Origin: Flavobacterium soyae
Lineage (GTDB): Bacteria; Bacteroidota; Bacteroidia; Flavobacteriales; Flavobacteriaceae
Reading direction: 5' to 3'
Assembly (NCBI RefSeq): GCF_021245985.1
Contig: NZ_JAJQXA010000002.1
Coordinates: 1-64,000, forward strand
Length of the DNA stretch: 64,000 bases
The position numbers and the translations under genes are program-made. A model generated the notes under the pieces. It searched no databases. It was not told the origin of the DNA and saw only the letters and a list, made by a program, of their open reading frames with translations. Of this stretch, positions 50,339 to 59,043 are shown in pieces. Position 1 is the stretch's first letter. Each line of letters begins with the position of its first letter.

Positions 50339-51083
50339 TATGCTGTATTGATTGTGTTAGTATTTTATAAATATTTTTTTGATTTTCGTTTGTGATAAAA
50401 CCCAAATGCGCATTTGTTGTGACAGAATCACGGCGTTTTGCCGGACCGGTCTGAGCGTCAATTGGATCTAAAGTTTTTATTTTTTCGGCAGTTTCCTGAA
50501 TTAAAGGCTTTAAAACTTCAAAAGGAACCTGATGTTCTTCACAGATTTCCTGCCCAATTTGGTACAAATGATTCGTAAAATTATTGACAAAAACGGCCGC
50601 AACGTGTAAAGCCTTTCTTTGTTCAGAACTTATGGAGAAAACAGCATTTGAAATACTTTTTGCTGCAGTTTCCAGAATTTTATAATCATTCTGATTTTTA
50701 GTTTCTAAGCAAATCGGAATTATCGAAAAATCGATTGTTTTATTTTTAGAAAATGTCTGTAACGGATAAAAAACACCTTTCTTGTTTTTTGAATCTAAAA
50801 CATCAATTGAAGTAGTTCCTGAAGTATGAACAACTAATCGGTCTTTAAATGGCAGCTGACTTGAAACTTCAGAAATTGCGTTATCAGAAACTGAAATTAT
50901 ATATAAATCGGCGTTTTTTAAAGCTGTAAATTCAGTTACAATTTTTTCTGAATCCAGAAGATGACTCAATGCTTCCTTTTTTCTCGAAAACGCCTGTACA
51001 ATTTCAACAAGCGAACTTGCAGAAAAAGCTTTTATTAAATGCTGTGCTACATTTCCGGAACCAATAATCGTTATTCGAATCAT
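50322..51083 (-). CDS. Rossmann/DUF2520 domain protein
   Basis: 253 aa from ATG 51083; the frame extends to 51152 but the extra 23 residues are low complexity and the Rossmann motif begins MIRITIIGSGNVAQHL at the inner start. N-terminal NAD(P)-binding fold, like 6-phosphogluconate or pyrroline-5-carboxylate reductases, then the DUF2520 helical domain (SEQRKALHVAAVFVNNFTNH and QTGPAKRRD). Substrate unknown. The pairing with the KdsC-like gene is common in flavobacteria. Confidence 0.85.
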   Translation of the reverse strand: MIRITIIGSGNVAQHLIKAFSASSLVEIVQAFSRKKEALSHLLDSEKIVTEFTALKNADLYIISVSDNAISEVSSQLPFKDRLVVHTSGTTSIDVLDSKNKKGVFYPLQTFSKNKTIDFSIIPICLETKNQNDYKILETAAKSISNAVFSISSEQRKALHVAAVFVNNFTNHLYQIGQEICEEHQVPFEVLKPLIQETAEKIKTLDPIDAQTGPAKRRDSVTTNAHLGFITNENQKNIYKILTQSIQHNGKKL

Positions 51084-51136
51084 AAACGCAAAATTAACAT
51101 TATTTTTTCTAAAGAAAATATGGTAAGGGGAAAGTT

Positions 51137-51264
51137 TGGCCACAGATGACACAGATTAAACAGATTTTTATTCTTCTTTGTCTTAAAAAATCCATAGTTG
51201 CTTAATTATAAAGGTTTAAGAATCAACTTAAATAATCCGTTTAATCTGTGTCATCTGCGGCCCA
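51137..51264. repeat. Inverted repeat, GGCCACAGATGACACAGATT family
   Basis: Left arm (51137-51166) TGGCCACAGATGACACAGAT plus TAAACAGATT; right arm (51234-51264) AATCCGTTTAATCTGTGTCA plus TCTGCGGCCCA. The arms are near reverse complements with about 67 bases between. It occupies most of the divergent gap between the DUF2520 and ccsBA genes. Confidence 0.85.
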
Positions 51265-51369
51265 TTATTCAATCCCTTATATTTGGTTTTTATTAACAAA
51301 TAACATCCGCCTCAAATCAACATTTTTAAGTATTTTTGTGCCACTTTTATACAATGTAATTCCTTAAAA

Positions 51370-54300
51370 ATGGATAAAAAAATATTCTCTTTTTTGTTTT
51401 CTACACGATTAATGGCCGTTCTTTTTTTAACATTCGCAATAGCAATGGGTGTTGGAACTTTTATTGAAAGTAAATATAATACTGATACAGCCAGAATTTT
51501 AATATATAATACCTGGTGGTTTGAAGCTATAATGTTCATTTTTATGATTAATTTCTTTGGAAATATCAAGCGTTATCAATTATTGAAAAAAGAAAAATGG
51601 GCTACTTTTTTACTTCATATAGCCTTTGTTTTTATCATTTTAGGAGCTTTTATTACACGTTATATCAGTTATGAAGGGATGATGCCAATTCGTGAAGGCG
51701 CATCAGAAAATCAGATTTATTCAGACAAAACGTTTTTAACTGTTTTTGCTGATGGCGAATATAAAGGTGAAATGAAACGAAGAGTTTTTGAAAAAAGCCT
51801 TTTACTTTCTCCTGTTACCAATAATGATTTCTCTATTTCAGGAAAATTTGACGAGACTCCGTTTGAAGTTTCATATTCAAAATATATAATGGGAGCAAAG
51901 GAAGTGGTAAAACCAGATCCTAACGGAACTTTATATCTTAAATTAGTTGAAGCGGGTGCAGGCGGTCGTGAAGAGCATTTTCTAAAAGAAGGAGAAGTTC
52001 AAAATATTCATAATGTTTTATTTGCTTTAAATAAACCTACAGAAGGCGCAATCAATATTAATACAACCGGCGAAAAATACACGATTCAAACTCCTTTTGA
52101 AGGTGAATTTATGCGAATGGCAGATCAACTGAAAGGAAAAGTTACCAAAGATAACGTTCAGCCATTAATGATGCGTTCTTTATATAGTATTGGAGATATT
52201 AGAATTGTTTTTCCAGATCCTGCAATGAAAGGAAAAGTGGATTATGAATCGAGTAACGATTTCAAAGCAAAATCTCATACTGATGCCTTAGTTGTAAAAG
52301 TAAAAGCAGAAGGACAGGAAAAAGAAGTAATGGTGATGGGCTCTAAAGGAAGTGTTGGAGAACCAAAAACAGTAAAAATTGGTAAAATCGAGTATTCTAT
52401 ATTTTACGGAAGTAAAGCGTATGTTTTGCCTTTTAGAGTTAAACTGAATGACTTTATTGCAACGAAATATCCGGGAACAGAAAAAAGTTATTCTGCTTTT
52501 GAAAGTAAAGTTACCGTTCAGGATTCTACAGAAACTTTTGATGCCGATATTTATATGAACCACGTTTTAGATCATAAAGGATATCGTTTCTTTCAATCTT
52601 CATTTGATCCAGACGAAAAAGGAACCGTTTTATCTGTAAACCACGATTTTTGGGGAACTTCTATCACGTATTTAGGATATTTTATGCTGTTTTTTGGTTT
52701 AATGGCTATTATGTTTACAAAACATTCTCGTTTTGCTGACTTAAAACGTAAACTGGAAAATGTGAAAAAGAAAAAAGAAAAACTAATTACCATTTTAGTT
52801 TTAATGATTAGTTTGAGCGGTTTCGCACAGCAAAATCCTCATGTACATTCGCATGAGCATGGCCATAATCATACTGAAGATCCAAACGATCACGCAAATC
52901 ACGTTACTGCTCCGCCAAGTCAAAAACAATTAGATTCGTTGTTGACGATTTATAAAGCTCCAGAGACACATGCTGCAAAATTTGGCCGTTTGATTATTCA
53001 GGATGCCGGCGGACGTATGAAGCCTATTAATACGTTTTCATCTGAATTACTTCGAAAAGTAAGTCACGCTGATACTTACAACGGAATGAACTCTGATCAG
53101 GTATTTTTGTCAATGACACAATACGCTCAGGTTTGGATTCAGATTCCGCTTATTTATATTAAATCAGGAAACGACAGTATTCGTAAGATTATTGGTGTTG
53201 ATAAAGAGGCAAAATTTGCTCCGTTTGTTAACTTCTTTGATCAAAACGGAAATTATAAACTTTCTCCCTATTTAGATGCAGCATATAAAGCGGCAAATCC
53301 AAATCAGTTTGAGAAAGATTTTATCGAAACAGATAAAAAAGTAAATTTAATGGAATCTGCTTTAAGCGGAAGCATCCTGAAAATTTTCCCTGTTCCAAAT
53401 GACCCAAATCACAAGTGGGTTTCGTATTTAGAACGCAACAATGATGGTTTTAAAGGAATGGATTCTACTTATGTAAACCAAATTCTTCCCTTATATTTCA
53501 GCGCCTTAAATAATGGTTCTATTTCTAAAAATTGGGATACAGCCGATCAATTGGTAGAAAGTATTAACGGTTTTCAAAAGAAATTTGGAGCTAAAGTACG
53601 CCCGAGTGAGCAAAAAATTGATGCCGAAATTGCTTATAACAAATACGACGTTTTTAAAGTACTGCCGTATTGGTACATTACAGCTTCTATTTTAATGTTG
53701 ATTTTTACGATCGTAAATATCTTTTTTGAGAAGAAATGGCTTCGTATAACCGTTAATGGTTTCCATATCATTATTGGGCTTTTATTTGCGCTTCATACAT
53801 TAGGATTAATTGCACGCTGGTATATTTCGGGACACGCACCTTGGAGTAATGCTTATGAATCGATTGTTTATGTGGCCTGGGCAACAATGTTCTTTGGTTT
53901 GGCATTCGACAGAAAATCTAAACTTACCGTTGCTTCATCTGCCTTTGTAACGGCAATGATTTTAATGGCGGCTTACATGAACTGGATCGATCCTGAAATT
54001 GCAAATTTACAGCCGGTTCTTAATTCATATTGGTTAATGATTCACGTTGCAGTAATTGTAGCAAGTTACGGGCCTTTTGCTTTAGGAATGATTTTAGGTT
54101 TTGTAGCCTTGGTTTTGATTTTCTTTACCAATGAAAAGAATAAAGCTAAAATGAGCCTGAACGTAAAAGAGATTACATATATCAACGAAATGGCATTAAC
54201 AATTGGTTTAATTATGCTTACCATTGGTAACTTCCTTGGAGGACAATGGGCAAACGAAAGCTGGGGACGTTACTGGGGATGGGACCCTAAAGAAACCTGG

Positions 54301-54576
54301 GCTTTAATCTCTATTATGATTTATGCTTTTGTAATTCACGCTCGTTTTGTTCCGGCTTTACGTGGAAAATGGTTCTTTAACGTAATGAGTATGTTTGGGT
54401 TTATCTCTATTTTATTTACGTATTATGGAGTAAACTTCCACTTAGTTGGTCTGCATTCTTACGCAAGCGGCGAAGCCCATTCATTAAACTGGATTTATTA
54501 CAGTATGGGAACAATTGCTGCAATTGCCGCGATAACATATCCGAGTTATAAAAAGTTCTATAAAACTAAAAAGTAG
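51370..54576 (+). CDS. ccsBA: Fused cytochrome c synthase ResB-CcsA (CcsBA)
   Basis: 1068 aa. System II cytochrome c biogenesis: exports heme and attaches it to apocytochromes. The N-terminal half (to about 470) is ResB-like, with three early helices, a large periplasmic domain and a fourth helix (SITYLGYFMLFFGLMAIMF). The C-terminal half, from about 750, is CcsA with the heme-binding WWD motif WGRYWGWDPKETWALI (near 975-990) and conserved His residues (WLMIHVAV, FVIHARF, NFHLVGLHSYASGEAHS). Between them is a signal-peptide-like helix (LITILVLMISLSGFA) and a His-rich run (HVHSHEHGHNH), near 475-505. Confidence 0.92.
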   Translation: MDKKIFSFLFSTRLMAVLFLTFAIAMGVGTFIESKYNTDTARILIYNTWWFEAIMFIFMINFFGNIKRYQLLKKEKWATFLLHIAFVFIILGAFITRYISYEGMMPIREGASENQIYSDKTFLTVFADGEYKGEMKRRVFEKSLLLSPVTNNDFSISGKFDETPFEVSYSKYIMGAKEVVKPDPNGTLYLKLVEAGAGGREEHFLKEGEVQNIHNVLFALNKPTEGAININTTGEKYTIQTPFEGEFMRMADQLKGKVTKDNVQPLMMRSLYSIGDIRIVFPDPAMKGKVDYESSNDFKAKSHTDALVVKVKAEGQEKEVMVMGSKGSVGEPKTVKIGKIEYSIFYGSKAYVLPFRVKLNDFIATKYPGTEKSYSAFESKVTVQDSTETFDADIYMNHVLDHKGYRFFQSSFDPDEKGTVLSVNHDFWGTSITYLGYFMLFFGLMAIMFTKHSRFADLKRKLENVKKKKEKLITILVLMISLSGFAQQNPHVHSHEHGHNHTEDPNDHANHVTAPPSQKQLDSLLTIYKAPETHAAKFGRLIIQDAGGRMKPINTFSSELLRKVSHADTYNGMNSDQVFLSMTQYAQVWIQIPLIYIKSGNDSIRKIIGVDKEAKFAPFVNFFDQNGNYKLSPYLDAAYKAANPNQFEKDFIETDKKVNLMESALSGSILKIFPVPNDPNHKWVSYLERNNDGFKGMDSTYVNQILPLYFSALNNGSISKNWDTADQLVESINGFQKKFGAKVRPSEQKIDAEIAYNKYDVFKVLPYWYITASILMLIFTIVNIFFEKKWLRITVNGFHIIIGLLFALHTLGLIARWYISGHAPWSNAYESIVYVAWATMFFGLAFDRKSKLTVASSAFVTAMILMAAYMNWIDPEIANLQPVLNSYWLMIHVAVIVASYGPFALGMILGFVALVLIFFTNEKNKAKMSLNVKEITYINEMALTIGLIMLTIGNFLGGQWANESWGRYWGWDPKETWALISIMIYAFVIHARFVPALRGKWFFNVMSMFGFISILFTYYGVNFHLVGLHSYASGEAHSLNWIYYSMGTIAAIAAITYPSYKKFYKTKK

Positions 54577-54588
54577 TTTTTTTGATAT

Positions 54589-54900
54589 GAAGAAAGAGGC
54601 TGTCTCAAAATGTTGAGACAGCCTCTTTCTTCATAATTATTTAATTAATCCCCTTTTGATATCCGATTTATCATTCCATAGGAATGTTTCGCAGGTAGAA
54701 AAAAATAAAAATAAGCCACATTTACGTTCTGTAGGAACGTTTGACAGATCAGATTATTAAAAAACAATGTCAAAAATCAAACGTTCCTACGGAACGTAAA
54801 CCATTATAACAATATAATTTTTCTACCAATGAAATGTTCCTGTGGAGCAAAGAAATATGTCAATAAAAAAGAGGCTGTCTCAAAAGGACAGCTTCTTTTA
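54589..54900. repeat. Composite repeat copy 2: hairpin / inverted repeat / hairpin
   Basis: This fills the 342-base gap between ccsBA and the DUF3667 gene. It starts with a perfect hairpin (GAAAGAGGCTGTCTCAA / TTGAGACAGCCTCTTTC, 54591-54630) that can terminate ccsBA. A 177-base inverted repeat (54672-54848) follows with palindromes CATTCCATAGGAATG, ACGTTCTGTAGGAACGT (54724), ACGTTCCTACGGAACGT (54781) and GTTCCTGTGGAGC. It ends in a second GAGGCTGTCTC...GGACAGCTTC hairpin near 54869-54898, which can terminate the DUF3667 gene. Same order and orientation as copy 1 at 11238-11512. Confidence 0.9.
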
Positions 54901-54918
54901 ATTTAGAAATAGTTCGTT

Positions 54919-55650
54919 TTAAAATTTGGTTATCATTAAAACTACTACAATAACGATTAGATAGAAAATAGTCAAAAATATAAGATGACTTAGAATCGAC
55001 AGCAGTAATGCTTTGAGCTTGGAGATTTTATTGAAAAATTGAATATTAGTCCAGAAAATCAAAAGGACATCAATTATATATAAAATTTTAACAAACAAAG
55101 TAATTTTAGGTGTTCCGTTAAAGTATAGTAAAAACGGAAACGTAATAATATGGGCAAATAACCGCTGTGAAGCCTTAAAAGTATTGAGAACGAAAAACTC
55201 AACAAAATTGTAACCTTGTTTTTTAAAACAAATATAAGTTCCAATCGAATAAATAGGAATTGTGGCTATTGTAATCCATGAAAAATGTGTTGATGTCCAT
55301 TCATTAAATTCAGAATAATTTATTCCCTCAACATTACCGCTGTAAGAATATAGGTTGATATGAAAATAATGATACATTAAACCGTATAACGTTGCTAAAA
55401 CAGCAACAAGCGAAAGGGGTTTAAAATGTCTGGCACGCTTACCTTCAATAAATTCACGGATAGAATGTCCCGGCCTGCTAAATAATTGCTTTAAGGAATA
55501 CAAAATTCCCTTATCAAAATGCAGTAAACCATGCTGAATATCATGCCACAAAAAATGTGCATTTATTTTATGCGTTTCGGCACTTTGACCACAATTATTA
55601 CAGTAATGGCCTCTATAAACCTGTTGGCAGTTTTTGCAAGTTATTTCCAT
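54919..55650 (-). CDS. DUF3667 domain membrane protein
   Basis: 243 aa. The N terminus is a zinc ribbon: CKNC and CNNCGQ, ten residues apart (residues 5-22). The DUF3667 core follows: HFLWHDIQHGLLHFDKGILY, SLKQLFSRPGHSIREFIEGK and RARHFKPLSLVAVLATLYGL. Then five or so membrane helices. Function is unknown; the family is Bacteroidota-wide. It follows DoxX by 10 bases in the same direction and so is likely co-transcribed. Confidence 0.87.
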   Translation of the reverse strand: MEITCKNCQQVYRGHYCNNCGQSAETHKINAHFLWHDIQHGLLHFDKGILYSLKQLFSRPGHSIREFIEGKRARHFKPLSLVAVLATLYGLMYHYFHINLYSYSGNVEGINYSEFNEWTSTHFSWITIATIPIYSIGTYICFKKQGYNFVEFFVLNTFKASQRLFAHIITFPFLLYFNGTPKITLFVKILYIIDVLLIFWTNIQFFNKISKLKALLLSILSHLIFLTIFYLIVIVVVLMITKF

Positions 55651-55660
55651 ATCTATAAAG

Positions 55661-56044
55661 CTATTTAGAATTTAACTTAAGCCCGTTTGGATACATTATT
55701 GCTAATAGAACACAAATCAATAAAAAATTGTATTCTACACCATTTCTTCCGCCGCCCACAACAAACCAGCCTTCCTGAAAATGAACCAAAATAATTCCCA
55801 TAATCAGGATAAAAATCGTTACAAATCCTGCCGGTTTTACATATTTGTTAAACAGTAAAAGCAGGGCAGCAATAATATGTGATAGTTTAATTGACCAGGC
55901 AAGGAAAACACCAAAAGGAGCAAAGCCAATCTGGTTTAAATACAAATTTCCAAAATCATTAATCCAATTATTAAACATTCCGAAAACAGAATGTGTCAGC
56001 AGAATTACTGCAGTAGCAATTCTTAAAAGTAAAGTTCCGTTCAT
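55661..56044 (-). CDS. DoxX family membrane protein
   Basis: 127 aa with four membrane helices: LRIATAVILLTHSVFGMF (6-23), LNQIGFAPFGVFLAWSIKL, IIAALLLLFNKYVKPAGFVT and FLLICVLLAIMYPNG. Pattern and size match DoxX/DoxD-like proteins, which are often linked to redox or thiosulfate metabolism but mostly uncharacterised. It precedes the DUF3667 gene by 10 bases. Upstream on the same strand, past a terminator-like hairpin, is the sigma/anti-sigma pair. Confidence 0.8.
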   Translation of the reverse strand: MNGTLLLRIATAVILLTHSVFGMFNNWINDFGNLYLNQIGFAPFGVFLAWSIKLSHIIAALLLLFNKYVKPAGFVTIFILIMGIILVHFQEGWFVVGGGRNGVEYNFLLICVLLAIMYPNGLKLNSK

Positions 56045-56079
56045 AACTTAGAATAGTTTTGTTTTTGATGAAATAAAAA

Positions 56080-56117
56080 AACGCATATTAAAAGTAATTA
56101 ATATACGCTTTAAATTT
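56080..56117 (-). terminator. Terminator after the RskA-like gene
   Basis: On the minus strand AAGCGTATATTAA pairs with TTAATATGCGTT (one mismatch), followed by a T run (plus 56080-56086). It lies about 17 bases after the stop of the anti-sigma gene. Confidence 0.75.
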
Positions 56118-56133
56118 ATAAATATTTTAGGTT

Positions 56134-56922
56134 TTAAACTTTTCCTAAAGTATATAACTGCTCCATTGTAGGAGTTGGACTTCCTCCGGCCGGCTCTAAA
56201 GTAATTCCAAATGCTTCTGCCGAATCTGTCTGGTTTACAGCAAATATTTTTTGTGTATTTCCTTCAAAATTATTCAGTAAACCAATGCTTGTAGGCGTTA
56301 ATACCGGACTTAATTTTAAAGACCAAACCTGATAAACCTTTCCTTTTGGAGGCTTTGGCAAACCTGCAGCATCAATATAAGTCGTTTTTGTCTGCTGGTT
56401 CCAGTATACTTTTGCAAAAGATGTTGGAGAAACAGCCTGACCGCCAAGAGTTACACCAGTGTTTTTAATATCTCTAACAATGCTTAAACTTTTTTCAGTT
56501 TGTTTATTCTGCTGATCTAAAAAAGCATAATTTCTTTCTATTTTATTTTTCTCATTTCCAACAGTAGAGATTGCTTCTTTTGATTTAGTTAATTCTAAAG
56601 TTTGGTATCCAAAACCTAACAGTAATAAAACAGCCGCAGCCCAGCCCACATATTGTGTCCAGTTTGATGCAGGTTTTAAATCGACAGCTTTACCATGTTT
56701 AAGTTCTAAACGAGCTTTAATTTTTTCAAAATTTTCAACAGAGTGGAAAGGAGCGAAGCTTGACGACAGAGCAACAATAGCTCTTTCTATCGCAATTATT
56801 TCGTCGTCTATTTTCTTGTTGTTTTTTGCCAGTTCGGCTATTTCCAGATTCTCCTTTTCGGTTAATAAGCCGTAAACATAAAGTTCTAGAATTCCTGATT
56901 CAATATATTCTTGTGCTTCCAT
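56134..56922 (-). CDS. RskA-type anti-sigma factor
   Basis: 262 aa. The N-terminal cytoplasmic domain (MEAQEYIESGILELYVYGLL) is the sigma-binding part of the RskA family, then one membrane helix (WAAAVLLLLGFGYQTLEL, about 93-110). A coiled linker and a periplasmic anti-sigma-K domain follow (YIDAAGLPKPPKGKVYQVWS, AEAFGITLEPAGGSPTPT). The domain resembles RskA of mycobacteria, where regulated proteolysis frees SigK. Its start codon shares one base with the stop codon of the sigma gene. Confidence 0.88.
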   Translation of the reverse strand: MEAQEYIESGILELYVYGLLTEKENLEIAELAKNNKKIDDEIIAIERAIVALSSSFAPFHSVENFEKIKARLELKHGKAVDLKPASNWTQYVGWAAAVLLLLGFGYQTLELTKSKEAISTVGNEKNKIERNYAFLDQQNKQTEKSLSIVRDIKNTGVTLGGQAVSPTSFAKVYWNQQTKTTYIDAAGLPKPPKGKVYQVWSLKLSPVLTPTSIGLLNNFEGNTQKIFAVNQTDSAEAFGITLEPAGGSPTPTMEQLYTLGKV

Positions 56923-57452
56923 TATATTTTTAAATAATTTCTTAAATCGTTAATACAGTTTCTGTTTTGAGTTTTGATAGTTCCCAGCGGCAGCGCCAAT
57001 TCTTCTGAAGCTTCTTGCTGAGTATATCCTTTGAAGAATAATAAATCAATAATTTCTATACATTTTGGTTTCAGTTTCTTTACGAACTCCTGAATTCCAA
57101 TTGTATCAATTCGATTAATTAACTTACTACTGTCATCTAACAGATTTACGAAATTATCCGAGGAAAGGTTTTTTTGGTTGTTATTAAAATTTTTAGATCT
57201 CAGTACGTCAATCGAGGTGTTTCTTGCAATATTGAGGATCCAGGTGTAAAATCGGCCTTTGCTTTCGTTATAAGAATCGATGTTTTTCCAGATTTTAACA
57301 AAAACTTCCTGCAAAACATCTTCGGCTTCTTCACGATTTTTGATTAGAACATTAATGACTGAAAATAAACTTTTAGAGTACATATCGTACAAATGGGTAA
57401 AAGCTCTTTCGTCTTTTTTGTAAATTAAAACTAACAGTTCTTCTTGATTCAT
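56922..57452 (-). CDS. ECF sigma factor (SigK-like)
   Basis: 176 aa from ATG 57452; a longer frame to 57491 adds 13 residues with no domain content and was rejected. Region 2: FTHLYDMYSKSLFSVINVLI and EEAEDVLQEVFVKIWKNIDS, then GRFYTWILNIARNTSIDVLR. Region 4: LKPKCIEIIDLLFFKGYTQQ and EASEELALPLGTIKTQNRNC. The family recognises short -35/-10 sites and is held by the partner anti-sigma encoded immediately downstream. Regulon unknown; no clear target promoter is visible. Confidence 0.92.
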   Translation of the reverse strand: MNQEELLVLIYKKDERAFTHLYDMYSKSLFSVINVLIKNREEAEDVLQEVFVKIWKNIDSYNESKGRFYTWILNIARNTSIDVLRSKNFNNNQKNLSSDNFVNLLDDSSKLINRIDTIGIQEFVKKLKPKCIEIIDLLFFKGYTQQEASEELALPLGTIKTQNRNCINDLRNYLKI

Positions 57453-57724
57453 AGATTTGGATTTAAACTTAAACAAAAAAATATAGAACATTATTTTATA
57501 ACCTGAGATAAAGATAATTCATTTTTTTTATGAAAAACAATGTTTTTTTAACAGTCTAAACCTTAAGAAAACAGAGCTTTTAGATGAAATTTAGAAAAAA
57601 AGTGCAATTTTTTTTACTTTTTTTAAATCTAAAAGTAAGCCTTTTACGTATATAACAGAAAAGTTGAAAATGGCTGTTGAAAGATTCAGAAATTAATAAA
57701 ATTGAATTTTTAAAGTTAAAAATT

Positions 57725-57853
57725 ATGAGAAGCATTGAAAAATTTAAAATCTTAATTATCGGTTTAACGACTGTTTTATCGCTAATAAATTTTAGCACCA
57801 AAGATTTTAAAAATGAAATCGATCAAAATGTATTAAGCAAAAATATTAAATAG
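57725..57853 (+). CDS. Possible 42-aa small protein
   Basis: A 42-codon frame: MRSIEKFKILIIGLTTVLSL then INFSTKDFKNEIDQNVLSKN..K. A hydrophobic stretch near residues 8-21 could be a signal or membrane helix. No homologue is recognised and no promoter is evident, so coding is uncertain. The surrounding 734-base gap (57453-58186) holds nothing else beyond the GC-rich hairpin at 58069-58093. Confidence 0.3.
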   Translation: MRSIEKFKILIIGLTTVLSLINFSTKDFKNEIDQNVLSKNIK

Positions 57854-58068
57854 TTGATGTCCTCGGACTTCCAGTCGAAAATCAATAAAATAATAGTAAT
57901 CACACATGTTAAACGAACAGATTTTTTTCCATTATAAATGCCATTGATAATTGAATTAATGCTATTAAAATTAAATAATTTTCATTATAACCGGGGCATC
58001 AGCTATAATTTTAAATATATAAGAAACAAATAATTAATTCATGGTTTGATTTGTTTGTATGGGGGGAG

Positions 58069-58093
58069 GCCCGGCGTCTGATTAACGCCGGGC
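58069..58093 (+). other. GC-rich hairpin in an AT-rich gap
   Basis: GCCCGGCGT pairs with ACGCCGGGC, 9 bp, with a 7-base loop, preceded by GGGGGGAG. The region is otherwise AT-rich. It could end a small RNA transcribed from the gap, or be a remnant; a T-rich stretch follows but not a clean T run. Confidence 0.4.
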
Positions 58094-58186
58094 TTCATTT
58101 ATAATTTAACTTATAATTAATAAAAATAAAAGCGGTAAAAATATTCAGCGACACAGATTTTAATTAATTTTATAAAAAAATATACA

Positions 58187-58774
58187 ATGAAAAAAATACT
58201 ATTTATAGCCTGTAGTGCCTTATTTTTATTAAGCACACAGACTCATGCTCAAACAAACACAAATAAATTATCTAAATCAGATAAAACTATGGCAAAAGAA
58301 ACCATTTATCAGTTTAAAGTTGAAGATTTATCAGGTGATACTTTTGATTTTGCGTCTTTAAAAGGCAAAAAAATCCTAATCGTAAACACGGCATCAAAAT
58401 GCGGATTAACTCCTCAATACAAAGATCTTGAAGCTATTTACAAACAATACAAAGACAAAGGTTTTGTAATTGTTGGTTTTCCGGCAAATAATTTTGCTTC
58501 GCAGGAACCTGGTACAAATAAAGAAATCGAAACTTTCTGCCAGCAAAATTACGGTGTAACTTTTCCTATGATGAATAAAGTTTCTGTAAAAGGCGACGAT
58601 ATGTGTGAGGTTTATAAATTCTTAACTCAAAAATCGAAAAATGGATTGAAGGATTCTGAAGTTGAGTGGAATTTTCAAAAATACTTAATCGACGAAAAAG
58701 GAGAATTAGTAAAAGTGATTAAACCAAAAACTTTAGTTACTGATCCAGAAGTAATCAATTGGATTAAAAGTTAG
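58187..58774 (+). CDS. Glutathione peroxidase family protein, secreted
   Basis: 195 aa. Signal peptide MKKILFIACSALFLLSTQTH, cleaved after about AQ. The peroxidatic residue is Cys72 in NTASKCGLT (not Sec). SQEPGTNKEIETFCQQNYGV carries the Gln of the triad and the probable resolving Cys. VEWNFQKYLID has the Trp. The usual FPCNQF is FPANNF here, so one conserved Cys is absent. Such proteins in bacteria usually work with thioredoxin. It is exported, likely to the periplasm, and detoxifies peroxides. Confidence 0.9.
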   Translation: MKKILFIACSALFLLSTQTHAQTNTNKLSKSDKTMAKETIYQFKVEDLSGDTFDFASLKGKKILIVNTASKCGLTPQYKDLEAIYKQYKDKGFVIVGFPANNFASQEPGTNKEIETFCQQNYGVTFPMMNKVSVKGDDMCEVYKFLTQKSKNGLKDSEVEWNFQKYLIDEKGELVKVIKPKTLVTDPEVINWIKS

Positions 58775-58790
58775 TTAGAACTATCCAGAC

Positions 58791-58836
58791 AAAAAAATCC
58801 GCAAATTTGAATTTATCAAATTTGCGGATTTTTTTA
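58791..58836 (+). terminator. Strong terminator after glutathione peroxidase
   Basis: Arms AAAAAAATCCGCAAATTTGA (58791-58810) and TCAAATTTGCGGATTTTTTT (58816-58835) are perfect 20-bp complements with an ATTTA loop. Confidence 0.95.
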
Positions 58837-59042
58837 AGGTTCAAAGCAGCAAAGAGACAGAGGGACAAAGGTTTTTCCAAAAAGTCTTGTCTCGCACAAG
58901 AAACTCGACAAAGATTGGCGATTCACTATGAGGAAATGCGAGTGCGATTTCATGTTCCTCAAAATGACAAAAAAGCGAAAAGAAAAAAAATCCTTATAAA
59001 TCCGCGCCTTCGCGATAGCGAACCCGTAAAATCCGCGTGCCA
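58837..59042. repeat. Repeat-like mosaic in a convergent gap
   Basis: From the terminator to the GNAT stop, the sequence is a patchwork of repeat-like pieces: AAGGTTCAAAGCAGCAAAGA GACAGAGGGACAAAGG, then TGCGAGTGCGATTTCATG, then CCGCGCCTTCGCGATAGCG. An 81-codon frame crosses it but with no domain and no start context. From memory these motifs recur in other flavobacterial genomes; only the patchwork is seen here. Confidence 0.5.
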
Positions 59043-59043
59043 T

